Under the pieces are notes generated by a model that was not told the origin of the DNA, made no database searches, and was given only the letters and a program-made list of their open reading frames with translations. The translations under genes were made by a program, and so were the position numbers. From positions 1,922,001 through 1,986,000 of the forward strand of contig NC_026655.2 of assembly GCF_000004075.3 (NCBI RefSeq): DNA of 64,000 nt, read 5' to 3'. Numbering within the stretch: position 1 is the stretch's first letter; each line of letters starts with the position of its first letter. Positions 46,261-60,972 of this stretch are shown here, in pieces. The DNA comes from Cucumis sativus (taxonomy: Eukaryota > Streptophyta > Magnoliopsida > Cucurbitales > Cucurbitaceae).

Positions 46261-48248
46261 AAAATGACAGCAGGAGAATGATCAAGAAGGTTTTGAAAAT
46301 GGATGGAATCAATGAAAAAGTGTATAACGATCAACAGTTTGGAAGCTACCCGTGGGCCTATCGTCAAACATCCATGTGAACAAATTAACTTGCCTATAGT
46401 GCTGTCATTAAAAGAACCACTGCCAAAATATTATTCAATTATATATATACATAAGTATATTTACAAATTATTTTTTTTTAACCGCTAATAAAATCGACAA
46501 AACTTATTACACTTAATTTTTACCATGTGAGCAACCCATGGTGTTTACCTTACTCAAGGGTCTTAAACTACTAGTATAAACATTTTTGTTAAGAAGTTTA
46601 ATACGAACGTATAGACTATGTCAAGTATCATAGCGTCAATTGTTTCTTCTGCCTATGTGGTATCCACACAATATCACTATAATAATATTATGAATGTTTA
46701 GCATAGATCAAGTACAATTTAGTTACTTTTAAAGTGAATGTATTTGTGAACTTAGTCTAATGACTAATTACATTGTTCCTAAAATAAATAACATTTGTAG
46801 GTCAGGTTGATGTTGTCGTTCTACTAAACTTTTTCCTTTATTATTTATTATAAGTATCTCTTGGTTTTTTAATAATAAAATCAATGTGTATATGTAAAAA
46901 TAACAACAAAAAAAAAACAAATTGATAACATGACTCGTGTCACAACATTTTATAAATTAAATTTAAAATTTGATATCTCTATGATATATCTAATTCCGTG
47001 TCATATATATAATATACAATAAAGATGTACTATATAGAGTTTTTTTTTCTTTTTTGTCATGTGATATAATTTTCCTAAAATCAAATGTTTTTTTTTTCTT
47101 CTAAATATCTCTCCATTATGTTTTTTCAATGCTTTTTAAATATGGTTGCAAAATGATTTCCAAAATATACACATTTTTATCCATTTACACAGTAAAATCT
47201 ATTAAATTCTCCACAATTTATTTAAATTTTGTTGAAATTGTAAAATATATAACATTTGACAAAAAAAAAAAAAACCCTTCATAACAAAAATATAATGTAA
47301 TGAATTTAATAATTTTGTTCTATAAATTGAGTTTAAAAAATCCCTAAATTCTGTTGTTATGCTTTATAAAAGAAATCCTAAAATGTCACTCAACAAAATG
47401 TGGAATATTCTTAAATTTTGGTAAATATTAAATATTAAATTATTAATTCATTTTGCCATTTTGTTAATTTCACAATCATTCCACAGTCCAACCTTTGTAT
47501 CAAATCTCACACTTTCACCCACTTGTTGTTTTGGTGTAGACCTCAATCTCATGCATGACATATACTAGAACAATATCCCTAACATTTGTTTACGTTTGAA
47601 GTTCAAATGTGGTTTGTGTGTTTTAATCCTATATGAACAATTCCACCATTTCTTTTAAATATTTAGATCACATTTTATTATTCTAATTATATATTCTTTC
47701 ATTTTGGAAAACAACATAGCGTGTTTAGATTAGAATAAATAACAAGACTAATTTCAATTTAGGAGAATTCTCAAAAATAGCAATTTTGACATTGATAGAT
47801 ACTGATACGTTTCTATCAGTAACATTAATAAACAATGATATAAATCTATCAGTTTATATTATTCATTGAATCTAAAAATTCAAGAAGATTTGTTAGACGA
47901 AAAAATTTAACAAAATCATAATAGCCATATTATGCTACCTAAATATTGTTTTCATCTTCTACTATTTACTACTTCACTTGTTAGCGTGTACTTCAAAATC
48001 TTATTTGTTACTCATTTTTATTCTTTTACACCAACAGTTTCTTATCGTTGGCTATCACTCTACTGTTTCATTCTCAATAAGTGTTAATAATTAGTTTTTG
48101 ACCCAATTTATAAATAAATGAATGCATGCATAAATATATGAATAAATAAATGGATTTTTTTTTTTAAAAAAATGATAAATTCGACAAATTAGAGCAAAAA
48201 AGTTCATAAAATAAAAAAGTTTTCGAAAAATAGCAAAAGTCTAATCTA
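46261..48248. other. Intergenic region
   Basis: AT-rich. No gene seen apart from the repeat at about 47768-47890. Confidence 0.65.
47768..47890. repeat. Dispersed CTATCAGT-type repeat, copy A
   Basis: Phrases such as AAAAATAGCAATTTTGACAT, TTGATAGATACTGATA, TTTCTATCAGTAAC and AAATCTATCAGTTTATATT resemble a repeat that I recall as very abundant in Cucumis genomes. A second member is at about 54180-54345. Confidence 0.45.
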
Positions 48249-48320
48249 TGCGTTTGCCGGGAGTCGAACCCGGGTCTATTGCTTGGAAGGCAATTATCCT
48301 AACCGTTGGACTACAAACGC
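48249..48320 (-). tRNA. tRNA-Gly (anticodon TCC)
   Basis: The minus strand folds as a full cloverleaf. The acceptor stem is GCGTTTG/CAAACGC with discriminator A at 48249. The D-arm is GTCC...GGAT. The anticodon stem ATTGC/GCAAT encloses the loop CTTCCAA, so the anticodon is TCC. The T-arm is CCGGG-TTCGACT-CCCGG. It has no intron, and CCA is not encoded, as in eukaryotes. It matches the usual plant nuclear tRNA-Gly(TCC) apart from one acceptor-stem pair. Confidence 0.96.
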
Positions 48321-48679
48321 TACTGTTGAGGGATTCATGCAAGGATGTTTATTTAGAAATACTATTTAATGTTTGTTTTGAAAATATTGTTTAATGGTGT
48401 TAGATTTTTCTAACTTTGTGTCATACTAAAAAGTGATTCCACCAATGTTGACTCGTAGGAGAAGTTATGGTGGAACCAAAGAAGAAAGAATGGCAAATGC
48501 GTAACTTTATGCCTCCCATTCTGCCATCTGCCTCGTCACCCACTGGTCATGTCCGGGCATGCCTTTTTCTCGTCTCCAGCTCACAAATTTGGACCCATCA
48601 ACACACAAATTTCCCTTCTCAATTGCCTTTCGTCGGATTTGAAAACCAGAGGAGGTAGAAGGAGAGCATATTGCTCGCC

Positions 48680-52335
<3,656 letters not shown>

Positions 52336-54723
52336 TGGGCAAAATAAGATGAACCATTCGAGTTGAATCAAAATTCTCTTAGTCTTGTGTGTGTGGATGG
52401 TTCGATAATAAACATGTCCAAGATATGGTACTTGAAGTTCTCTTAGTCTTAGGTGAGATGATCTGAAATTTGAAAAATAACTGTTGTATTTTATATTTTT
52501 AAAAAGAATCTCGAGTTTCATATATTTTGTCGTAGTTATTAGCTTGAATTTCAATCGACTCAACCTGATTTTAATTAATTTACAAACATGTTTATGTTAT
52601 CAATTTTGTGTCATTATTAAGTTACATTCAGTCAAATGATATAGTATGTGCTATGCATATATTAATTTGTAAGATTAATTAAATGTGTCTGTGATGCTAA
52701 AATAGTATATTTATCAAAGTATGTATATGTAAGTTTAAGAACTTCTTTCCTAATCACTTTTTATAATCAAATATTAAACAGGTTTGATACTATTTATCTA
52801 AAGCTATATTTATCGATTTGTAATAAAAATTGATATATATGGAATTAAATTTTATCACAAATATACTTAAACTGCTTTTACTCAAACATGTGAATTTTGA
52901 ACATAAAATGTTCATTTTTCTTAAAGTGTTACCCAAACAGTAACAATATGATGCAATTTTCGAACAAAACAAATTAATCATCTTCCACTCATTAATTGGA
53001 CTGCAGCTATTGTTTATGGAACTGGAGTGAGTCTCACGTGTCAATATAGATGTCAAACGCAAAGTAAACAACACCCGTTTTTAAAATTACCATGGATTCA
53101 TTTTCGTGAATTTTGTAAATAGTTTCAATATTTTATTACTTTTTAGAAGATTCCTTTATAATATTTATAAATATAGAAAGTTTTTGTCAATGATAAGTTT
53201 ATCGAGATCTATCAACCTCCATCGTTAATAGAATCGAAATTTCACTAAACACTTTTGTTGTTTGAAATAATTTTATTATCCAATAACTAATATCTATTTG
53301 CTAAAAAATTCAGTCAGTAGCTGTTTATTTATTTTCTTTTGTTTTGTTCAATTTATTAAGTCAGTAAATTTTCTTTGTTCACTTTAATAGATTGGGTCAC
53401 ACACTCAACTTAATTTAATGAACAAAACGGTACACCTTCTAATTCAATAACACATTTATTACTATTACTCTTTTATATTTAGAAGAAAAGACAAACTGTC
53501 GGTAAAGGATAATTTTTAGTTCAGTTTTTCTTGCAATAAAGTTTCCTTAATTAATTTAATTTGTTTCGTGTAATCGTTTACTTTACTTCATTTCCTCATA
53601 CAACTTAATATAAATAATGAATTTAGAGAATCTTACATACGAACTAATAACTATTTGTTTGCTAACGGTGATTGTAATGAAATGAGTTTGTATTGTAAAT
53701 AATTAAAAATAATTTGTTGGATTGAGTTTTTTGGATTCTATTTACGATACAAAATTCATTTTGTTCGAATAGTTTTCAATCTAATCATATTTATCAACGT
53801 TTTCACGTTTTATAACGAGAGATTGTATAAGATAACACACATTTAAAAATAGCCGTCAATAACATATTTTTTTGCATATTGAGTATAACAAATAATTGAT
53901 GACTATCAAAGAGTTATCTAACTTTTAAATTTTTTACTTTTGTAATTTAGAAAAATGTAATGACATGAGATCTATTATCATAATATATATATATATTTTG
54001 CTATTTTTACGAGCATCCCTTTTATAATCTAATTTTTCTTTCGTACTTGATTACTCGTGCTTTCCAACGCTCATTTGATTCTTAGTAATTCAAAATTTTC
54101 CAATCAATCACTAGACATTGAAAATAATAAGTTACTTTCGACAAAATTTAACTCACACAAAAAGTTTAAATGGTCTAAATTATGAAATAACTATAAAAAT
54201 TTTCAAAAACAACAAATTTTACAAAATATTTACAATCTATAGTAAATTCTATCACGATAGTCACTGATATGCTATAATGATAGAAGACTATCATTGATAA
54301 AATCTAAATCTTTTCCAAATAACTATGACTACCAATGTCTTTGTAAACTCTAATGTAACGTTCTTCGTTAATAGATTATGAAATTTGACAAACATTATGA
54401 CTGATTTTTCTATTTACAACAATTTTCCTAATTGTGTGAAAGCAATACATATACAAATCTTTGTATGTGTATATATATATATATATAGTAAATACGTTAA
54501 TATAGTTAATTTGTAACTGTTTTTGTTTAATAATATAAAATAAGAAATTAGTATTGAGCTAACCCCGGTATGAAATTGAGCTCAAATCACACAACTTCAC
54601 GGTTCTCATGAATTCAAGAGTTTCAGATCTCACTTCGGGAATCTGATTTTGACATTTCTCAGATTCAAAGGGCGGGATTTCGAATCCGCGGTGAGATCTG
54701 TATGTATTCAGATTGAACAAGAA
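52336..54723. other. Intergenic region
   Basis: The AIH 3' UTR, then about 2 kb of AT-rich sequence with no gene. It holds a second CTATCA-type repeat (54180-54345) and a TA microsatellite near 54470-54487. The kinase leader starts somewhere after about 54550. Confidence 0.6.
54180..54345. repeat. Dispersed CTATCA-type repeat, copy B
   Basis: CTATAGTAAATTCTATCACG, ATAGTCACTGATATGCTATA and ATGATAGAAGACTATCATTG, with flanking AAAATTTTCAAAAACAACAA, look like the family at 47768-47890. No coding potential. Confidence 0.45.
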
Positions 54724-57700
54724 ATGGGCTGCACATTTTCTGGATTGAATGCTTTCTACGATGCTGTGAATAGCGGTGGTGATGTGTGGATCAATGAGAA
54801 CAGATTCAGGATCGTTAGGCAGCTCGGTGAAGGTGGCTTTGCTTATGTCTTCCTTGTTAAGGAACTGCTCGCTGATACATCTTCAGATGCTGTTCAAAGT
54901 GGTTTGCGCAAGAAATTCAAGGACTCCACTCATCTTTCTGGTTTCAACTTCCTTTCCTTTTCACGCCAACACATTTCGCTCATTTGATTATTATTATTTT
55001 TTAACTCACTGATTTTCCAAATTTGATCTTGCATCGACATTTATTGGTTTCACGATCTGGGTCGTTTGCGTTTGAATCTGAATCTATTTCAATTGTTTTT
55101 TCTTCATCTAGTATGATATTAGCACGGCTCTTTCGGTAGTTTTTCCGGTTGACGTGAATGAATGATGAAGAAAGATTTCCTTTTGATGACGCCTAATAAT
55201 TTTGAAAACGAAGCTGTTCATGCCTCTCATCGATTTAAGTTTCACATAGTAAATGTAAAGCTTATGTTGTGCTTCGAATTTCAATTTTGTTTGACCTTAA
55301 TAGAGTTATAGAATGTTCTGCCTTCTTATCTTTTGTATTGAATTTGATAAGAAGAAAACGGGATTCACTGCTCTCTGTCTCTCTGCGCCTTATCCTCCAA
55401 GCTACGGTCGGGTTGGCCAGTCAGTTGCTGTCATTACCATGTTATATGTTATCTGCAGTGAATCAGTAATGTTTTAATATACTTAGACAGATACCCGTGC
55501 CCATCAAGAAATGTATGTCATTTTACATGTATTTATAATGACTATTCTTGTGCTCTTTCGCTTTTTTGAGACTTCTCTTATTCAGCTAAGAAAATTAGGT
55601 TCTACCGTGATCTCTTCATGATTAATTTCTGGATAATCGCATCTTCTTTTTTTGTTTTTAGCTCCATCTTAAAAATAATTGACCAAAAATGTATATTGGA
55701 AATCCTTTTTGAACCAAGATTTAAAGATTTGGTTCTTCGTAGATAGAAGTGTTAATGTGGAAAATTTTGTTTCATAGTGCATTCTAATGAAGTACACTTT
55801 CAATTTCCTGGCTAGTCAACCAACTAAAACCAACTTTTGTTGCCTTATTTGCACAGATGATGGTTCCTATGCATTGAAAAAGGTGCTCATTCAGACTAAT
55901 GAACAACTGGAATTGGTGAAAGAGGAGATTCGTGTTTCATCTCTGTTTAGTCATCCCAATCTACTTCCTCTTCTTGATCATGCTATAATAGCTACCAAGG
56001 TGATTGCCAAGGCCTACAGACTAATAGAACTTTTTTTTTTTTATGAGAGAAGCTGTAAAAGTTGTTTTCAAGATGTTTGATGGGCATCCATATTTCCACC
56101 TAGTTTCATGTGATCAACCCTACCTCTCTTTACTCTCTTACGAACATAAAACTCCATATTTCTTGCACACATTGTGAATATTCCTTGGTTATAATTGTTG
56201 ATTCAAATGCGTATATTGGCTTGAAAATGAAATTTATCCTTGGTGTACACTTTTTACGTTTTTAGTAAAATTTGGGTTATGGTTCTGTCTTCATTTTTTA
56301 TGTCAGGTGGCATCTGTCCGTAGATGACACTATTTGTGGTTATCTCTGCTATTTTTTGTGTCTTACTCTCAGTATAACCTCACTAAGTTAAAAAAAAAAA
56401 AATAGTAAAAGCTATTCGTAGAATATTTACTATTTTTGTATCAATGGTCAGCCTACCCAAGAACGATCTTGGAACCATGAAGCATACCTACTATTTCCAG
56501 TACATTTGGATGGAACGTTATTGGACAATGCAAAAACCATGAAAGCAAAAAAGGAGTTCTTCTCAACATCAGATGTTTTGCAAATATTTCGACAGGTAAT
56601 TAGGAGTTTGAAACTTCTTATGGAATTCTTCTTCAAATAATTTCTCATCTCATTTAACTTCTGTAGAGATTGCCTTAGTTGCATTAGTTCATCCCAGAAT
56701 ATTGGTTTTGTCATGCTGTTCATCCGTCTCGATTTTCCATTTCCGTTTTCTTCTTCTTCCCCCTTCTCCCAATCCCAAGTGATTTTGGTGTCATCCGTGC
56801 TTTATAAAAGCCTGTTCTCTTACTGATTGAATTAATTGAACACAGCTATGTGCGGGTCTCAAGCACATGCACAATTTTGATCCCCCATATGCGCACAATG
56901 ACATTAAGCCTGGTAATGTTCTCATAACTCGTAGAAAGGGCCAGCCTCCTCTTGCTATATTGATGGATTTTGGAAGTGCCCGACCTGCAAGGAGACAAAT
57001 TAGCTCTCGTTCAGAAGCATTGCAGCTACAGGTTACCTCTATCGCTGTTCTTTTTTCAAGTCCACTACAGTTCAATTTGCACTTCTACCACGTGAAGTTT
57101 TGGAGATAAATGGGAACTTTTTGCACTTCACTCGAAAGTTTGAAAAACATACATGAGCTGATAGTTATGATAATTTGCTGTGTAGGAATGGGCATCTGAA
57201 CATTGTTCTGCTCCTTTCCGGGCTCCTGAGTTGTGGGATTGTGCAAGCCATTCGGATGTTGACGAAAGAACTGATATTTGGTCTTTAGGATGCACGTTGT
57301 ATGCAATAATGTGAGCACATTTTTTACCCTGAAATTGTGATAACTTTATTGATTTTGGAATTGTATGCAAGTATCGCAACTTATGTAAATACCTCCTGTG
57401 GATGGTGCAATGCTAGACCTCCTGTGTTCTGTCAACCCATCCTAATATTTCTCCGACTCTTTTCTTTCTCTCTGTTATTTATGCGCAATAACTTTGGAGA
57501 TGGCAGTTGGGCCAACCGAGAAGAGTTTAAATCATGGATATAAGTGGCTTAATTATTTTTCTCCAATGATAACCTATCGAACTCTCTCCCATTTCTTCAT
57601 TTTTAGATTTAGATGGTGATTTCTGTGAGCATATTCAACCAGTTATAACCAATTTTTTTCATTGCTAATGATCGTGCACGTCTGCATATCAATAGGTATG

Positions 57701-57921
57701 GGGTATCTCCATTTGATTATGTGCTTGGCGAATCTGGAGGAAGCTTACAGTTAGCAATCGTAAATGTACAGATCAAGTGGCCGGCTGGACCAACTCCTCC
57801 ATATCCCGAAGCTCTTCATCAGTTTGTGAAGTGGATGCTTCAGCCACAGGCTGCAGTACGTCCGCACATTGATGATATTGTAATTCATGTTGACAAGCTT
57901 ATCTCAAAGTTCTCTAACTGA
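54724..57921 (+). CDS. STK16/MPSK1-like Ser/Thr kinase, N-myristoylated
   Basis: Six exons: 54724-54940, 55857-55999, 56452-56595, 56846-57031, 57186-57310 and 57696-57921, giving 346 residues. The start MGCTFSGLN provides Gly2 and Cys3, a myristoylation plus palmitoylation signal. Kinase motifs: Gly-rich loop LGEGGFAYV (34-42); ATP-anchoring Lys80 in YALKK; catalytic loop AHNDIKPGNVL with HND (185-187) instead of HRD; DFG at 209-211; FRAPELWD; and DERTDIWSLGCTLYAIMYG. This is the STK16 (NAK) subfamily, which in animals acts at the Golgi; plant members such as Arabidopsis PK3 are little studied. Asn in place of the HRD Arg seems usual for the plant subfamily. An upstream in-frame stretch from 54649 lacks an ATG. 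Confidence 0.94.
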
Positions 57922-59213
57922 GACATAATGGAAATGAGGCAAACCTCGGATCCTTATTCTCGTTAGGAATTATATTACTTTGAGCTACCTGGCTTTTCAT
58001 GGGTGACACACCTGGCATTACTCGCTGTGGAAATAAAGCAGGAGCTGTTCCTATTCCAATGTTATACAGTTAATCGTCATAGTTTTGGCAATTGTTCAAT
58101 CTTCAATGTTTTTGGACTATCCATCGGAAATCATATAGTTCTAATATTTTTGTAATTTATAACTACAGATTATTTTCATCTTCTTGATTATAGTTGTAGA
58201 AAATGCACCATTGTGCTACCCACATAATTTATGTTTCTAGAAGCATATATTTGTCCTAAAAAGTTTCTTGAGCCTAATAATGTTCCCCAACATTAAATTA
58301 TGATATTGTATGATTGTAAATTTGAATGAATTTTCCTTAATATATTATTCAGTTATTTAGTAAATATTCTTTCTTCAAGTTGCATCACATGGAATTTGGT
58401 GACAGGTTATTTGTGGTTCCACCATTCAGGCAATCATGGTTACATGATAGCCGCTGATGGACAGCTGAGGTCCCATATACTTGAATAATGAATTTGTCTT
58501 AAATGGATTGTTGATGTACAGGTCTCTATTGAGGACTTGAGGAACGTTCTTCAAGGAGAACATCTTTGATTAAAAGCTTCATGTCTCGAATATTACACAT
58601 GAAAGAAAGCATCAATTCCTCAGAATATTCACTGTTCTGCAACAAGATCAAGTGGGTAAAATATACTTTCTGTCTTGCTTTAGTTCATTGCCTAGTGATT
58701 GCATGTTGCAAAGAATTTGTATTCTATAGAAAGGGGGGATGATTTCTTTTTATCATATAGATTTGACTAATCTTCAAAACTACTGCACATATAGGAATCA
58801 AATAAGAGATTAATTCTCCATTTCCCAGCCGCCCCTGTGTCTTTGGAAAGCTTCTGGATGCTACTTTTCACGGACAGAAAACTATTAGCCACTGCATATA
58901 ACTCTTGATAGTTTTCGCTTTGACATCCAGATGAATAGTAAATATACGTTTAAAATAGCTATTAACAAATTTAGATATGCTTTTCAATTGCTTAAACTTT
59001 GAAGAATTTTGTTGAATTCAAGGTTAATAAGAAGTGAAAATATAGTATTTCATATATTTTAGTTTCTGTTAAAAATTCTCTTCAGACCTAACAAAATTCT
59101 GATCAATGTTTAAGATTCTATTCTTCTTGCATCGGTATCAATTTATTGCTTAGTTGGATACTTAGGTATAAATTGAGGTGAATCCCATTTTTTAAGAACA
59201 AAGCAAGGGAGAG
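57922..59213. other. Kinase 3' UTR and intergenic region
   Basis: No gene supported. A stretch at about 58395-58570 has two short open pieces separated by a possible intron, but the phases do not join and I do not recognise the product. Confidence 0.5.
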
Positions 59214-59492
59214 ATGACAGTTGTATGGAAAGAGTTCTTGCAATGGAACTCTCCCATCCCATATATCTTTGGAGGCCTTGCTGTTGTTTTCGGAATCACT
59301 TCTGCCGTTCTTTTTATCCTTGCTTGCTCTCACCAAATATGGATGCGAAATTCTATCAACAACGACAAAGAGAAAGCAAGCAAAAACAAAGGAAGCGAGC
59401 AATTTGATACTACTCCAAGTATAGCTGTAATCATGGCTGGAGATGATCATCCCAAGTACATGGCAAAGCCTGTCTCTTTTGTTAAGAATTAG
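59214..59492 (+). CDS. GDU: Glutamine dumper (GDU) family protein
   Basis: A single exon of 92 residues. One transmembrane segment lies at about 16-38, introduced by the family motif WNSPIPYIFGGLA. The cytosolic side has the VIMAG box (72-76: AVIMAGDDHPKYMAKPVSF). Both elements define GLUTAMINE DUMPER proteins, plant-specific plasma-membrane/endomembrane proteins that raise amino acid export, with the VIMAG box needed for interaction with the LOG2 ubiquitin ligase. At 92 residues it is on the short side for the family. It is convergent with the CYSTM gene, 400 bp away. Confidence 0.92.
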   Translation: MTVVWKEFLQWNSPIPYIFGGLAVVFGITSAVLFILACSHQIWMRNSINNDKEKASKNKGSEQFDTTPSIAVIMAGDDHPKYMAKPVSFVKN

Positions 59493-59901
59493 CTAGTCGA
59501 AGAGCGTTGAAGAAAAGAGAGTAGAAACTGTTTGTTAACTTAGAGTGAATTCTTAGAGAAATGTATGAGAAAATAGTGTCATAAGGAAGAGTTAAATTCT
59601 CAACTGTTTACTCCGAGAACTGAACTCTTACTAGGTGAAGTTTTCTTCAGTATTGTGGAACTAGCTACTTCTGATTAAAAAAACTGTGATCTTCTTTAGG
59701 ATTAGTTCATCTTTCACTCTGATTAAGATACTATAGAAAACAACATAGGGAATATAAAATTTCACATACAGAACCTGAACTCAGATGGTAACTGTAGTTT
59801 ACAGAGAAACATCTGCATGTTTATGGGAACCTAGAAGATAACTTGTGTCAGAGAAACTAGCAGTGCAGAGGCATAATGCCGTTCCCAAGGTCCCTCCATC
59901 C
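59493..59901. other. Convergent 3' region between GDU and CYSTM
   Basis: The 3' UTRs of two convergent genes probably meet here. No other feature seen. Confidence 0.6.
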
Positions 59902-60765
59902 CTAGAAGCAGATATCTAGGCAGCAGTAGCAACACAAGCCAGCACAACTATTCACACAGAGAAAATTCAAATCATAGCATAATTTGGGGAGGGGGGAGGG
60001 GGGGGGAGAAAGAGAGAGGGAACTTACAATCCTCTGCAAAACCCATCACCTCTAAACTTAGTTTTCATTGACGGAGGTACAGTTTCAGATTTAGTTTCCC
60101 CTTGAGGAGGTACAATTGGAGGGTATGGCTGAGTCTGACCATGTTGCATTGGATCACACATAGGTGGGGCAACTTGGTAAGGACCTGGTCCAGTATCTAT
60201 AAAATTATGCTACAGACAAAAAAATCAGAACAAACTTTCCTACAATAATTTATAATCTTTTATTTTTTTCGTTTTGTTTTCCCTTCAAAAGAAACTATAG
60301 AGAACAAGAAAAACTAAAGATGAAAATTTTGAAAAGTTACTAATTACTTTATATGGAAATCAAATCATCTGGCACAAATAATTCTTTACTTTAATGGATT
60401 TTCCTTTCTATTTCAGCATCATCTCTTGGAAAAGTAGCTACAACTAAAGAACAATTATTGATAGAAGAAGATAAAAAGATGACCTTGAGGTTGGTTCTGA
60501 AAATTTTGTTTCATGTTTTAGAACTCTTTGACTTTGTTTGGTTGGAGGTTGGATGTGCATTGAATTAGGCAAGGTATAAAACAGAGTGAGGATTCAAGTT
60601 GTTCACTTTTGCCTATAAAGAAATAAGATAGATCGTGGAGTGGTTGCTTTTCTTTGTAAATTTCTACAAATTTCTACACCTACTGACAGAAAGATACAAT
60701 GTTAGCAGTTGTTTGTGAGGAAAGAAAATAGGTAGTTCTCTTGAAATTTAGGTAACCTGCTTCAT
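59902..60765 (-). CDS. CYSTM (Cys-rich transmembrane module) protein
   Basis: Three minus-strand exons: 60757-60765 (start MKQ), 60028-60209 and 59902-59947, giving 78 residues. The middle is Pro/Gln-rich (GPGPYQVAPPMCDPMQHGQ). The C-terminus is the CYSTM signature: GFCRGFCAGLCCYCCLDI followed by CF and stop. CYSTM proteins are small tail-anchored membrane proteins tied to stress and metal tolerance. Intron 2 (59948-60027) contains a poly-G run. The 5' frame stays open to 60972, with an ATG at 60948, and could add about 61 residues of unrecognised sequence. The short form fits the family's size better, so I start at 60765. Confidence 0.85.
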
Positions 60766-60972
60766 CACAGCAAGACCACCAAAATTGTAAATCCAACTGC
60801 ATAACAACAAGATACATTCTTTATACCGCCCAACTGCTTCAAGGGGAATAATATCCATGAAGTCAAATGGAGGAGCGATCTTGATCGACACGTCTTTAGT
60901 GTAAACCTCAATTTTCTCCAAGGTGACGATGGTACAACTCATTGCCATATATGTTTGTGGTGTTTTGTTCAC

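Noticed and set aside
58395-58570. Possible orphan exons (HHSGNHGYMIAADGQL and VSIEDLRNVLQGEHL)
   Set aside because: The two pieces do not join in phase at the only GT-AG sites seen, and I do not recognise the product.
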